Made by a program: the position numbers and the translations under genes. A stretch of 64,000 nt of DNA from the NCBI GenBank assembly GCA_025738555.1, contig JAOVFP010000015.1:496001-560000 (forward strand), written 5' to 3'. How positions within the stretch are numbered: the first letter of the stretch is position 1; each line of letters begins with the position of its first letter. Source of the DNA: Cyathus striatus (taxonomy: Eukaryota > Basidiomycota > Agaricomycetes > Agaricales > Nidulariaceae). Under the pieces are notes generated by a model, which had not been told where the DNA came from, did not search any database, and saw only the letters and a program-made list of their open reading frames with translations. This document shows positions 11,195 to 23,600 of the stretch, in pieces.

Positions 11195-12339
11195 TTTGTG
11201 AGTGTGTCACATGGTGTGGAAGGCGGTTGCGAAAGCTTAAATTTGTCTTTGTTCTGCGACTGATTGTCAGCCGTAGCTGTACGATGCGTTTGAATAATAA
11301 GATAATAAGGCCGGCAAGCGGCAGGGCCCACTACCTTCCCGTGTCATTTTTTAATGCACAGATTCGTTTATTAGTCAGTAAGTTTTGTCTGTAGTGATAC
11401 ACACTAGTAGTTTACGAATAGATATAAAGAAGTTCTGAATCGTGGATCGTAGAAATGTTAGGACAAGAGAATGAGAAAGAATAGTTGTTAGAGGATGCGA
11501 ATGAGGATGTGCTTGGAGTTTATCAGAAGTGTGAGCTGTATCAACCCGAAGGAGAGTAGGATATTGATGAGGGAGAGTAGGAGTAGCGCAATGGAGAGAG
11601 AGGGGAAGAATGTGTACATGTGCATTCAGGTGAAGGAGAAAGAAAGGGCAAGGAGAGGGAACAGGAACATCCATAAGTTGAGTTGGATGCCTCTTTTCCT
11701 TCTTGTTCTTCCTTTGCCCATCTTCAGCACAGCAGGAACATAGTGCTCCCGGGGAGTGAGAGCGCAAGCATACATGAAACACAACATAAGCGGTGCATCA
11801 CTTCTACTTCGATCTCGCCCTCTTCCTCAGAACATAACTTCCACTTTCTCCTGCTAAGATGTTTACCACAGCATACCTTGAAGGAAACCATTCTGGTGCA
11901 TCCTTTTCATTCTGCACTTTCACCCTGCTCCAGGTGATGTTCGTTGTGTCAATACGACCTTCTCAGATCCCGCATTGGTCATTCAAAATGGGACCATGCT
12001 AGTCCCACCACGCGCTCCCCAGAGATAAAGCCTGTTCACTCACAAGTTTAATGTTCACCTCTCAAGCCTGCAAGAAAAGGAAACATACTGTGTTCCCCAA
12101 AGAAAGTAACTCGATATTGAGGGACTTGAGGTGCGCTGGGCGAAGGTATAACCTTGGAAGGATCTTGGAACACGGCACAGGAATGTAACACTGAAAACTG
12201 TATCAGTACTCGCCGAACAGGTTGATGAAAGCAGCATGCTGCACAAATGTGTAGGTCCAGGTAGGCGCAAACACAGGTAAATTTTTAACCATACAAAGCA
12301 GGTTTTGATCCGAAGCAATGCCGAGCGATCAGCCTGCAA
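11195..12339. other. Flank of copy B, then non-coding DNA
   Basis: Begins with the continuation of the duplicated Mau2-like upstream flank (TGTGTCAC). It also has a TAAGGCCGGCAAGCGGCA motif, listed separately. The longer open frames, such as the minus-strand 135-codon one at 11375-11782, are composition-biased and I do not recognise them. Confidence 0.4.
11308..11335 (+). repeat. GGCCGGCAAGCGGCA..GCCCACTACC motif, copy 1
   Basis: A motif of about 28 bp, TAAGGCCGGCAAGCGGCA followed by GGGCCCACTACC. Near copies lie at 17142-17170 and 33911-33942, each next to a KDZ element end. It resembles the terminus of an unidentified element: the inverse of its last bases, GGTAGTGGG, occurs at 12380 and 61036. 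Confidence 0.6.
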
Positions 12340-12393
12340 AGTGCGTTTTCCAACGACCCACATAAACCCTACTACCTAAAAAGGTAGTGGGAA
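12340..12393 (+). repeat. ACGACCC..CTACC / GGTAGTGGG repeat, copy 1
   Basis: CATAAACCCTACTACCT, AAAA, AGGTAGTGGGAATAA. It contains an inverted CTACCT/AGGTAG. A close copy lies at 61008-61049, also preceded by ACGACCC. Probably ends or junctions of a small repeat family. Confidence 0.5.
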
Positions 12394-12906
12394 TAAAAAA
12401 GATGTACAAAAATTATTTTCTTCATGTTGAAGTTGAACAATGAGCGCTTGAGCGCTCAAGCACTTGGGCTTCTACACCTTGTTCAAAACTCAAACTTTCA
12501 CTTATATAGCGTACAAAATCCAAAGCAATCAAACAGACACCCCAGTAGAAAGGTTTACGACCACAAAGAGTCATATACTGTAGAGCAGGCAATTTTCTTG
12601 CATAGTTTAACGTGTTTTCATTTCGATTTCATTTTCACATGTAGTCCGCATGTAACTCTACTTAAGTCTTTCGATACGAATTTGCTTCCCCCCACTTCAG
12701 CTTTCTCTCGAAAACCTACTAGAATCCTGAAGGGATAGACGGACGTCTTCCCACTCGCACATTCTTTGTCTGAAGATACTGCCAACCGAGTATCTTCCAC
12801 AATACCGAACGCAAATTATGAGATATTGTAAGCTACACAGACACCGCGACTCAATCAAACCTTTTCGGAAGCACAATCAAATACAAATACCAACTCTTAC
12901 AAGCAA

Positions 12907-13770
12907 GCATTAATAGGGGAATGGTAACCGCGCCAGCCCGCCATAATGTATATATCTTAAATTTCAACTACATTATGATCCATGTATGTATTTTTAGAAA
13001 TGAAATAAATCCACTGCCTGAATTCAAAATAACAATGTTCACAATTAAGCATCAATAGGATAGTGGTAACTCATGTCCGTCATTGAGGTTCAAATCCTCT
13101 TTGATGATTTCACTATATTTTACGTACCATAATTTTTCGGTGGCCCAAAACCACTTGAATCATATTCAAAACAAATAATACCTTTCACAGCTAAGCATTA
13201 TTAGTGAAGTGGTAACCTGTGTCGTCGAACAATTCTCTATTAATGCATAACAACATTCTTGGAAGAACATTATTTTTCACGGGTAATGAACTCTTCAAAC
13301 TCATATTGAATATATTGAATGTACCCTTTTCCCATTTATACAGACACCAGCAATGGAATAAAAGCGTTCCAACCTTTTAGGAAGCACAATCAAACCCATA
13401 TATCACCTCTAAAAGCACGCAATAATAGGAAAGTGGTAATCCGTGCCAGATGATGCATCCGATGTTCTCGCTGTTTAAGTAGCAGTTCATTTTGTTTATA
13501 ACAAATAAGATAATTTAACCTCAGCTGGACAATAGGACAATAGTTTGTGTATGTGTATATATTTAAATCAAAGTAAATCAACTCCAAATCAAAATGGCAA
13601 CCTTTACATTCACTCCTCAATAGGGCAATGGTAACCTGTGTTTGTTCATTGAAGTTTATATCAATACACTAAAGGAGTATGCATTGTAATTTGTTGATGT
13701 CCCCAAATTTTGAATCAGCTTCTAAATACATGTTATCTTTCACAGATACACATTATTGGGCATGTTAGAA
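12907..13770 (+). repeat. Series of tRNA-like degenerate repeats
   Basis: Six spaced copies of a motif like AGCAYNAATAGGNNAGTGGTAACC start near 12905, 13047, 13193, 13418, 13613 and 13747 (the last is truncated). Some share preceding text too: GCACAATCAAA before the first and fourth, CTTTCACAG before the third and last. The second copy has an A-box-like and a B-box-like segment (GGTTCAAATCC). The series sits where the Mau2-like gene loses its 3' part. Confidence 0.65.
13050..13106 (+). other. tRNA-like fold without anticodon arm
   Basis: CATCAAT at the 5' end can pair with TTTGATG at the 3' end. Between them are a D-arm-like ATAGTGGTAACTCATG and a T-arm GAGGTTCAAATCCTC with a perfect 4-bp stem. 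The total is 57 bases, too short for an anticodon arm. It is probably a truncated tRNA-derived repeat unit, not a functional tRNA. Confidence 0.4.
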
Positions 13771-14026
13771 TTTGAAGCACAACCAGAGGGAAGAGGAGGG
13801 AGGAACGAGAATGAGAACAGAAGGCCAAGAGTATGAAGTAGGAAGAAACTCAAAGACAATGGGAAATAGAAACAAGTAAAGAAAACAAACAAAGTAGGAG
13901 AGTAAGGAGCAGGAAGAAAGGAAAGCATAAGTAGGGCAACAAAGAGTCATAAGAGTGAAGGAGGAAGGACACCAAAATAATAGCAACAGAGGGGAAGAAA
14001 GAAGAGTAGAGAGGACACAAACATAC

Positions 14027-15888
14027 CTTCTCAACCTCCCCAAACTCAGACCTCATCATCGCAACCTACCAGCCCAGGAATCAGCCCACATCCCACAAAA
14101 TGTCGAAAAGAAAAACATACAGAAACCAACTCGCACAAAAGCTCCGCCTTAATACACGCTGTCCTTCTATCAAGTTCACGGATAGTGTCGGAGGATGTCC
14201 AACGGGATGCTAAGTCGGTAGCAAGTCAGTAAAGATAAATAGGACAGTATAAAAGATAGAGGAAGGAATGAAAAGATGGGATACGAGTAGCCAGAAACAA
14301 TCTACGTACCAGTAACTTTCCCAACCCCACTCTCCCTTTCAATAACCCCAACGCCCTCAGTAGCAAATACCCTCTTTTTAGGGTTCCTACCCACAGGATC
14401 GCGTTTCGCCTGTGCGCTGAGCAAGAATACGAGGAGGTATAGTATATGTGGGTGGGTAAGTTGGATATGCAGTGGTTGGGTTTGAGATAATTGGATCTGG
14501 TGGGGCGTTAGTACCGTCCTGTGTTCGAGGAAGAAAGAGGAAACGAAGAGAACGGGAAAGAATGAGAGAATGAGAGAAGAAAGAACGAACCTTAACAATC
14601 CCATCCCCACCCAGACTCTCCAACCCACCCGAATCCAAAAGCGCATGCAGCTCTCTAAGGTACACTGCTGCGTTAGGCGTATCACCCGCGTATGTATGAT
14701 ACAGAACGGTAAGAACGAGGAGATGGATTAAGAGTGCTGTTTCTGCTTTCGACTTGGGCTTTGATTTCGGTGCAGGTTGCGGTGCGGAAGTCGGTTTGGG
14801 ATCAGCTTTAGAGGAAGGTTTGGTATCCTTCGAGATAGGTTTGGCGCCCTTCGAGGTGAGTTTCGTATCTCCCTTCGAGATAGGTTTGACATCCTTCGAG
14901 GAGGGTTTGGCATCCTTCGAGGTAGGCTTCCCACCATCCCCCGCCAACTTCGCATCATCTTTCCCCTTCCCCATCGCAACATCAACACCAAACACCCCCT
15001 CAGCATCCCTAACAGCCGCACCCACCTCCGCCCATCTCCCAAACGTAACAAGCACACGCACACGTAGAACATGCGTGAGGAGCACAATTTCCTTATGCGC
15101 GTTGCGCGAAGCGAGGGATTGAAGGGTGTGTATTGCGCTTAGTGCCTTTATGCCTGCTGTCGACATCGAAGTGGAAGAGGAAGAAGTTGATGTAGAAGGG
15201 GACGAGGTAGACGAGGAAGAGAATTCATCCAAATGTGCATTCACGAGACCCAAATGCGTCGTATATACCATCCACGCTGGATCACTTGGCATATAAAATG
15301 TCGTAAGCAACCTCTTGAGTGAGGTAGTTATTTTTCTAGGGTTCGCTCCCGATGAAGGGAGGAGCGTGGAGAGGTGTGTTAGGTGAGGGGTGTACAGTCG
15401 TAATTTCGGATGCTACTCCACAGTCAGCTTCAACGAGGAAAGAAGGAAAGAGAGAAACAAACCTTCTGAGCAATCATCAAAGCCTTCATAATACCCTTCT
15501 CCACCTCCCCCTCAACCGCACCCCTCGTCGTCTCATCCACCCTATCCAATCCCAAAATCCTCAGCCCTATTTCAACCAAGGCAGTCCAAGCGCGGCATTC
15601 GACGTCCCTATCGACAGGTAACGAGAGACACTTATGCAGTGCCAAACGCGCGAGGTGTAACGACCTCGCATGGTGCGGTGTCCCAGGTGGCTGAACGAGC
15701 AGTGCCGGGAGCGCAAGAAGGAGCTGAGGCGCCGGGAGTGGAGCAGGGCCAGAGCTTACCACCGTCCCCCCTTCTGCCTTAACTTGCTGAGCGAGAGAAG
15801 GAGACTGGGGAGACGAAGATGGAGTAATGATACGTTGTCGTTTGAGTGGGCGCGGGCTGTCTGTCGACGTGGAAGGGTGCTTGCTCAT
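14027..15888 (-). CDS. Mau2/Scc4-like cohesin loading factor, 3'-truncated
   Basis: Resembles Mau2/Scc4, the TPR-rich partner of Scc2 that loads cohesin on chromatin. Five exons join in phase on the minus strand: 15888-15463, 15313-14591, 14518-14310, 14209-14121 and 14065-14027, all with GT..AG ends. Exon 1 has MSKHPSTSTDS, a Pro/Leu-rich linker and LALHKCLSLPVDRDVECRAW, ending KALMIAQK. Exon 2 has RLLTTFYMPSDPAWM and a Lys/Ser repeat region (KPTSKDAKPSSKD type). Exon 3 has ILYLLVFLLSAQAKRDPVGR then NPKKRVFATEGVGV, the family-like block. Exons 4-5 give LDRRTACIKAELLCELVS and VAMMRSEFGEVEK. Beyond this no further family sequence is visible; tRNA-like repeats follow. It is therefore probably a 3'-truncated copy, although the exons present have no stops. 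The family call is from motif recall; two decayed first-exon copies lie to the left. Confidence 0.6.
14780..14945 (-). repeat. Coding repeat in the Mau2-like gene (SKDxKPxSK)
   Basis: About six imperfect ~27-bp units, each with a TTCGAGRTAGG-type core on the plus strand, encode repeated Ser-Lys-Asp/Gly-x-Lys-Pro units in exon 2. This is probably a low-complexity linker that expands by slippage. Confidence 0.7.
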
Positions 15889-16069
15889 CGTGGGTGACGA
15901 TGAAGACCGGACGGGCGCGTGAATCGTGTGATGGAGTGAATGGAAGGTAATGAGTGTGGGCGTGTCACGCTGGGTGTTGTGACAAGGCGCGTTTTTTGTT
16001 TCGAGTTGTTTGCTGATGTGTCACAATTTGGGAGGCATTTCATAGAGCTTAAAATTAAATAAATTAATA

Positions 16070-17141
16070 CAGGGTCTTGCATAAAGAACTGCAGTCATGA
16101 TTTTTGCGAAATGTATTTGTGTATATTTATAGTTGACCAAACTGTGACCTCCCCCTGCTTGCGTACCTTCTTTCATCTTGGACAGTCTTGGACTTCCGAC
16201 ACGCAACACCAACGCAACACGCTCATGTTGTGCTCTCACATTATCTGCTCGTTCACTTCTCTTCAATTATGCTGGCTCATTTCTCAACCAAATTGTGATT
16301 ACTTGTGCTCTATATAAGTAATATCTGCTGGACAGGGGCCTACATGGATCAATAATTCTGAATTGAGTCTGACTAGGCTGCTGGTGGGGGTGGCAAGCAA
16401 GAGCGTAATTAGAGGGAAGCATGGCTCGCATTCCCCTAACTAAAGACAACGAATACATCTGTTTATGTCCTCACATGTGATGCTGATATGCTCACGCCTC
16501 ATAGTACTATCGACTTTTCGCTTTACCGTGATTTGAGCTCAAGTTCTGGCTTCTTCAACATACACTGTTCTTGATTGAGGCACCTTGTCATCGTGTACAA
16601 ACTGCTGTACATATTCATGATATCTGTACTCTTTTTACCATGGTGCCCACGGACACATTATCAGCAACCTTGCAGCTGCATTCCACTGCCAGTCTGTAAG
16701 GTATGTATCTCTTCTCCCGGCTCCCTGAAGCTGCTTTACATATAGTTTCAACTATAATCTACCCTCTTTCAAATCATTGTCATTTATATATGGGCCTCTG
16801 CACGCTCACTTGATGTCAATACAGTGACAGCACACAGGTTCCTTCATAATTCATTTTCATTGTCAATTTTGGCCGATAACTTTAGATAACTTGTTGTCAT
16901 GACCCTACCTCTTACACATTGGTTTAAACGTACTTTATATGTATCAATCTATTCAATGTAATACGTTGTTCATCTCTTTGAAGGAAGACGGGCCGAGCCG
17001 GTGGTCTATAACTTCTAGAGCTTTGCTTCGGGCGGAGTACCAGCTGATTTCAGCGTGACACGGTCACTATTTGCACGTCGACATACAGGAACAAACAGGT
17101 TTCGGAAAATCTGACACTGCAGTTTCTAATGCAAGACCCTG
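16070..17141. mobile_element. Tc1/mariner-like non-autonomous element, TA target
   Basis: CAGGGTCTTGCATAAAGAAC at the left end is matched in inverse by TTTCTAATGCAAGACCCTG at the right end. Both ends abut TA (16068-16069 and 17142-17143), the standard Tc1/mariner duplication. No transposase frame is seen in 1072 bp. It lies between the Mau2-like start and the KDZ element left end. Confidence 0.75.
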
Positions 17142-17170
17142 TAAGGCCGACTAGCGGCAAGGCCCACTTA
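17142..17170 (+). repeat. GGCCGACTAGCGGCA..GCCCACTTA motif, copy 2
   Basis: Diverged copy of the motif at 11308, lying exactly between the mariner-like element and the KDZ left inverted repeat. Its last bases, CCCACTTA, immediately precede the KDZ terminus; CCCACTAC lies beyond TA at the other end. Confidence 0.6.
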
Positions 17171-17320
17171 CGGTGTCCGGGAACCGCATGCACTTGCTTT
17201 TTGATTCGTGTCAACCTGTGTCAACGCTTGGCGTTCGGCGCTCACGTTACGTAAGCAAACCTATTACGAAAGTCACTATACTTATCCCAAATGCCTCCAG
17301 CTTGTATCACATTATATTTT
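17171..17320 (+). repeat. KDZ element left terminal inverted repeat
   Basis: Pairs with 33720-33868. Shared blocks in order: CGGTGTCCGGGAACCGCATG, GTGTCAACCTGTGTCAACGC, GGCGCTCACGTTAC and ATTACGAAAGTCACTATACTT. Confidence 0.85.
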
Positions 17321-19000
17321 AGACTGTCAAGAGAGCTATAAGACATTATCTAAGTGCCCACCCGGACCCATATCCACCAAAACACATACCCTTGGTCACG
17401 GGTATGGGTTATGACGGGTTTGGCGGGTTTCCGGGTTTCCCACGGGCTTTTAATATATTACAAGCTTGTAGTAGTAGCGGGGAAAAATACATAGCATTTG
17501 AACGAGTAAGCTGAATTATACGTTTAATTTTCCAATCTCGATATTCAAATGAGTGCTATCTATACGCCAAGTTATGAAAAGAATGGGAAAGAAGCAGTGG
17601 AGAAATAATAATAGATAGATATTGTGAGGATGAAAGTATAGAAATACACATCGCGGTCGAACAAGAGATCCAAAATTTACGTTCAATATGCGGGTAGAAA
17701 CGTGCAATCGCCGGCTAACTATATACCAATTCAAGAAATGAACAGACCTCAACTGTCATATGAATATAATATATCATCGTTTTGGGAAAGCAGTAGTAGA
17801 GAATACCATAACATCAGAACAAAAGTGCCGAAGCGTTGTAACAACTCCGATATCCTCGTAGGACTTGGTTCCGAAGTCACTTGTTAATATATGTATTTGT
17901 CTCCTATGCCTCTGTACAGCATTATTGACCTATGCTATCTTATTCCTCTTTCTCGCCTTCTTCTCTATCCTTGCTACCGAGGATTGTATTAACTACATTA
18001 CTAATATCTCTTATTTAGGAATCCTTATGTACTAGTGGTATATAAATTGTCGAGTAGCCATGTACTTCTACAGTGAATTACAATACCGTTTTACCCGGTG
18101 ATTCCTCTGCGTGCCAAAACTCTCAACAACTCCGACTTTTGTCACAAGTGTACGCTTAATATGTCATTTTTAACGCCGAATGGGGTAGAAATCATAGGTC
18201 AATGTACGAAACAAATGGATGACGAATGGTGGAGTAATATAACAATTAATTCATGGGGAGAAGGAAAGAGAAAACCATAGCATTAGGACAAGAGTGTTAA
18301 ATTGTATGTTTAGGATGACATTGAATAGATAATTTAATATTAACCATCTCAACATGCAGGCAATACCGTAAAATGTATATATTATCTGTGGCAAGTTACA
18401 GAGGGATGTAATGTATCGATGTGGTAAATTACAAGTGCATCCCAGGTAGGAAGGTGTTCGTGATCCCTGTTTCTAGGTACACTGATGCACATGCTTGCAT
18501 AGCAACGCGCTTCTTTGGATGCTGCTGGCGTTGCGGGGCTTCTCTTCCATCAGTTCCATACCGCCCAGTGCCAACTGCAGGTGCCTGCCAGCTTAAATCC
18601 CGCCGTTCCTCGTAAGCTCATTGTTATTCTCGCGCCCCTCCTTCCATTGCTGATCCCTGTGTGGTTATATATGGCTGGATCGCGAATCATCTTTCGCTTC
18701 ATATCTTCCTATGAAATGAAACTTCTTTTCCCCTGTGATTAGTAATACTGTACAAGACTCATCGATAAAACGTGAAATATAAATATAATGAATGGCTCCG
18801 AATTCCTGGAAAACATATCTAATTTTGGAAAGTATAAAAATTTCTTACCCTTTTTCGCTAGTGATATATAATAACTCTCAGTTTCTGTTTTTTTAAGTTT
18901 GGAGGAGAATATGTCTAACATTGAGCTGGATTGATCAAAAATATTTGCTGAATAAGAGATAAGTTGCAGCTTTGTTGTAGTTTGTATGAAATACTGCTGT
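17321..19000. other. KDZ element interior, no gene recognised
   Basis: 17346-17445 is rich in GGGTATGGG/CGGGTTT words like those at the ends of the hAT element at 40277, and may be a degraded end of such an element. The remainder is AT-rich with short frames only. Confidence 0.4.
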
Positions 19001-19011
19001 AGGGTATTAGT

Positions 19012-19135
19012 CCAGTTGTTAGTTTAGGTGTCGGTTACGTCGGTATGTACTAAAAGCGAGTTCGACTCCCGAAATGGACAGGCTTATTTTAATTTTTAAT
19101 CGACTTTGAACGATGTTATATTACGGGGCCGGGTT
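19012..19135 (+). repeat. tRNA-derived SINE-like copy 2
   Basis: Contains the B-box-like GCGAGTTCGACTCCCG and the tail TAATCGACTTTGAACGATGT, shared with the copy at 3661. The A-box region (TTAGGTGTCGGTTACGTCGG) is more diverged. Confidence 0.45.
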
Positions 19136-20664
19136 AGTAGTATTTCTTAAAACTTTTTCATGATAGCGCTGGGTTGTATTTCTATCTCTTTATCAGCTAC
19201 ATAATAGTCTCATCGTGAGATTCCTGGCAGTGGGAGTGTAAATATCAATGAATTATTATGGGCACACGCCGCACGCCCCAGCGATCAAGGCTGTAGCCTA
19301 AGCTAGCCAAACAAGCCGGTACATAACTTACTAGACATGTGACAGCTGACGCGTTGTTTAATAAACAACGCGTCAGCAGTCACATGTCCATTTCCCATGG
19401 GTTCAACTTGAACACGTTCGGTCAACGTACGGTTCATTGTTTAATAAACTACGTTTACTTTCTCTGCCGTCTCTGCCCTCAAGTTCTAGGAGGTTCTTCA
19501 TTCCCCACTCGTCTCTCTCATTTTCTTCCAGTGGCGAGCAATACCTCAAGAATTGATGCGCCTTTACGTCCACTAGCTTTCAAGATATATCGCGAGGTCG
19601 AGTTGGAAGGAATAGGGTTATAGGGTTATAGGCCGAGGCTCAGCAGTTGTATTGTTTAATCATTCTTGCTACTTACTATGATTGACTTCCTAGGTTTCAG
19701 TCATTGTTTAATACTGTACCGCTTTTACCGGCGCTGGCTCGTGTTCTTGCTTGTCAATACCACAGGACTCCAGCGGATGGATGGGGGAGCCACAGCACCC
19801 CAAGTTCATGTAGTTTTGTACTTCTGGGGCCGCTTTGGTAACTGCTTTTACCTCTCGAAGGGGTAGATGACATCCTCGCGCAGGCACTGAGGTGGTGGTG
19901 ATGTTTCATGGTGCTGCAATTTAGGCAGCTGTGTCTACCTATGAAGGGGTGTGCGACGTCCTCGCGCAGTAGTGATCTCACCAAGCGATCAACTCCACTT
20001 TTTTCTGGCCCCGAAGAAAAAATGTGTTGTTTTTCTTTTGTACACTCTTGTATTTCGCTACCGTCCCACTCACATCACCTATCGTATGACATATGTTAGC
20101 CCTTTTATTTCGATAAGGCTCCGACGACATGAGAATTCGCGCGTGTCGGAATGTCTTCGTAGTCGCAGACTGCTGTATATTATGCCGGTACTAATGTACC
20201 TGAAATGCACTGAGTCTTTTGCCTTTAACTAGACCTTACACTGCATGAGCTTGAATCCCGAGTGATAAGTCAAAGTCATATTTTCTTCTTAACGCTAACG
20301 GCTTTTCTATAGTGCCTCTCAGTTCAACAAGTTCTTCATTGACACCACTACAAACTTTACGGGCTGGAGCTACTCAGAGATGAGGCGATCTCTCCTATCT
20401 ATTTGACTTCTGCCCCTGTTAATGCCTACCCCATTTCAACCTCTGCTATTGTAGGTCGTTATTAAGCCTCATTGTCCATCATAGCCCTGCTAAGCTACCT
20501 GCTTTCTGTTTCATTTTTGATTTTGGAGGGAACTTATCTGGATCATGGCCAGTCGATTATGTCAGGTTTGTAATGTGCGTTGAATTTTGTCAGTTATAAA
20601 TGTGACTATCGTTCGCAAGAAATTCATCTATTTGGGAATACAGTTCAGATAATTATGATAACTG
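19136..20664. other. KDZ element interior, non-coding
   Basis: No gene recognised. Holds the hairpin at 19333 and two direct repeats of GAAGGGGTRNRYGACRTCCT plus CGCGCAG, at 19857 and 19943. Confidence 0.4.
19333..19390. repeat. Near-perfect 28-bp-arm hairpin
   Basis: GACATGTGACAGCTGACGCG plus TTGTTTA is followed after two bases by its inverse, ending GTCACATGTC, with one mismatch in the stem. The central TTGTTTAATAAAC words recur at 19437 and, in part, at 19651 and 19704. It is a cruciform-capable foldback of unknown origin. Confidence 0.8.
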
Positions 20665-23600
20665 CTAGATGGAGACCATCGATAAGTCAGTGTTATCAAG
20701 TGAGGTAAATGTGTCTTTCCACATATTTGTAAAGTGTTCACTCATATCCTGGCGGATACGCGCCTGACGCAGTGCAAATGATCGCTTCCCAATTTCGGTG
20801 GGATCAGTTGGATCCTTAACGTCTACATGCACCTTCCACCAGCTAGCTTGCCAAGAAAGAGTTGCCAATACGCGGCGCATTTCCTCACGGAGCAATATGC
20901 ATTCCTCGGTCCATCGATGAGCCCTTGCACGTGCTTTGCACCATTCAATTCGAAGACCTAATCGGTCGGGTCAAAACGTTGGGATAGACATACAAAGGAG
21001 GTTACCCACTTTCTACCATCTCGTCGTCACCTGCGTCGGATGTATGTCTTACCCGCCAAATCCAGGAGATAACTCTATGGCCCTCTGTCACACCCTGGCT
21101 TTGCGCAGCATCAAGTGGTCGAACGTCATCAGTACGAAGCTCCTTGAGTTCATGCTTCCATGTTTCATCATTTACACGTGATGAAAGAGCCACCAGAGCA
21201 CCAAAAGATCGACGATATCGCTCAGAGTAGAAAACAATTCTTTCATCCACCGTTTCGATTAGGGTATGACTGCGAGTTTGCATTGATTGTCCGTGAGCAT
21301 AGCGATCCTTAGACTTAAGGAGTTGTGTTCTAAGGTGAAGCTGTCGTCGGATCTCTGCTAACAAGTCATGACATTGTGCGTATCGCAGCCGGAATTCATA
21401 TTGCTGTAACCTCTTCTGAACACGAACCTTTTCAATGACCTAAGATACAATTAGATATTGTAAAACAAATGGAGTGTAACTGAGTCATACTTCGGAGGGA
21501 AGTAGAAGTAATGTATCCGTAACTTCCGAAGGTTTATCTCCACATTCACGGTCTTCATTTCCGCGGAGAAGAGCGATGGCAGGCATATACAGCTGCTGAA
21601 TATCGATCCATGCATCAATTTTACGTTTCAATGCATTCTTACGCTCTATAATCTTTGTACGCTGAAGTTCAGTTGGATGCTTTTGTAACTTGCTGATATC
21701 GCATTTGAGTCTATACCTGGAGACATAATGGAATTGAGGTCAGAAACAGTTGGATATTCCTTTGATAAACTACTCACTGCTGCGTCTCTAGTTCTAGGCC
21801 TTGCGAAAGCATCATACTGCTGGAGATTTCACTGTGAAGTTTATCAGCGATGCCGTCTCGTAGAGCTTGCTCTTCTTCTTCCGCAAGCTTAAGTCGTACT
21901 TCGTGCTCGGATACCTCTGCAGTAAGAATTAGAGATGAAACAGGTGTCAACCGAATATTGTGAAGCTTACTCTTTTCTTCGGAAAAAAATGGATTGGGCT
22001 GCGATGGATCCTTTTCCCATAGTGTAACTGATTCTAGCCATGATTCGATAGAATTTTTATCGAGTGAAGCCGTGAATTCCTGGAATGCCACAGCTTGTTC
22101 ACGCTGCTGTGCTATTGCTTCTTTAACTTTACGAACAAAAGTGATACCTTTTACGTTTTGATTCACATCAGCAATCTAGTAAGCTGTATAGAAGCTCTTA
22201 CCCATTGCAGATATTTTGCGCCAATTATAGTCACCAAAATGATCATCAAGTGTATCGTAGCGAGAACCAGGACCCATCTCCTTCGTACTGTTCGCAACGG
22301 AATTAATGGCCGCCCATCCACGCTCCGGAGCTTCTCCATCTGTCCGTCCAACATGTGGCATTAGATTCAACGAATATGTAACTTGGCATTTCTGCCGATG
22401 AGCATTAATGTGCATTTTGTTAATGGAATATCGAGGAACGCAAGATAGAAAACCTTGGGTTAGCTCTGGCGGATAGGTTTTACAACGATCTTGGAGTTTG
22501 CGATGCCATTGACATGCAATGTCGTAAGATATGAGGAGATTTGGAGGTGGATTATGGCCAACACTGGACAGGAAAAAGTAATCCATGTTTATGTACCTAT
22601 TTCATTGCGCCATTTTATGAGATAAAGAAAATGTTGATTTATCATATTGGACTGACCTCTCGCCCTTCTGTAAATCTCCAATTGAAACAGGGCGTTTCAG
22701 ATCGTGTCGTATGCATTCTACAGTGCCAGCACCACTTGCAGCTGTTCCTTTACCACCCGCATACTTGCTGACTTAATGGCATCGTGATTGTTACACTCGC
22801 CTGTACTCTCTTCATCAGGTAAGTCCCCATATCGCTTGAGATACGTAGAAAACGGAACTGGATTAACAACATATGCCAATCCTTGATTGAGACAGGGGTC
22901 GTGTTGTGCATTTGAGACATTCAAGCGTTTCAGGCGAAAGTTTGCATCGAGACCAACATAGAGGGTGTATATCCAGCTGTGCAGTAGTGACGTGCATTAG
23001 CTATGTGAGGATCTTCATTGAATATTTACACACCTTGTCAAAGTATCTCGCTCAGCAGATACATTGATTCCAGGTTGTGGGCAAGCTGGACAAATCAGTG
23101 CGCATCCACCCTGGGGATTTTCCGAGATGCTAGATATCCCAAGCTTACTATGGCCGCGTCCCATTCGTTTCAGTAGTCGTACGTGCCTCCACTGGCGAAC
23201 TATGCGAAGAAAAGCACTGTATCGATCCTTATTCACGTTAGTACATAATGCTAGTTTCTTCATAATAGGTATTAGACTTACTGGTATCTTGGTTACTCCT
23301 GTATTATCAGAGCATCGTACAAGTGTATGATAAAAGTCGAATGCTGGAATTTTAGACATGAAGCTTAGAAGCTGGAATCGTTGGAGAACTTGAAACGTTG
23401 CAGCTGTTGTAGGTTCAGAGACAGTGGCTGGGAAAAGTCGTGCTCGAAGAAGTTGGATGTAGCGTGGCCTCGCTAAGTGACAGTTACAGAAGTCAACCGC
23501 AACAGAATGAATACCATTACAGTCGATAATGGTGAATCTGTCAGAGAAACGGTCATCCGGAAGTAAACATTTTTCGCCAATGCAATGACCAAGCTGTACG

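Noticed and set aside
11375..11782. 135-codon minus open frame
   Set aside because: Rich in His/Pro/Leu by composition, no family signature, no neighbouring exons.
13050..13106. Functional tRNA gene
   Set aside because: Too short and without an anticodon arm.
13740..14059. Overlapping minus frames rich in Leu/Phe/Ser
   Set aside because: They read a pyrimidine-rich intron or decayed 3' region beyond the last recognisable Mau2-like exon.
14754..15122. Plus-strand open frames over the Mau2-like gene
   Set aside because: Shadows of the Lys/Ser coding repeat on the opposite strand.
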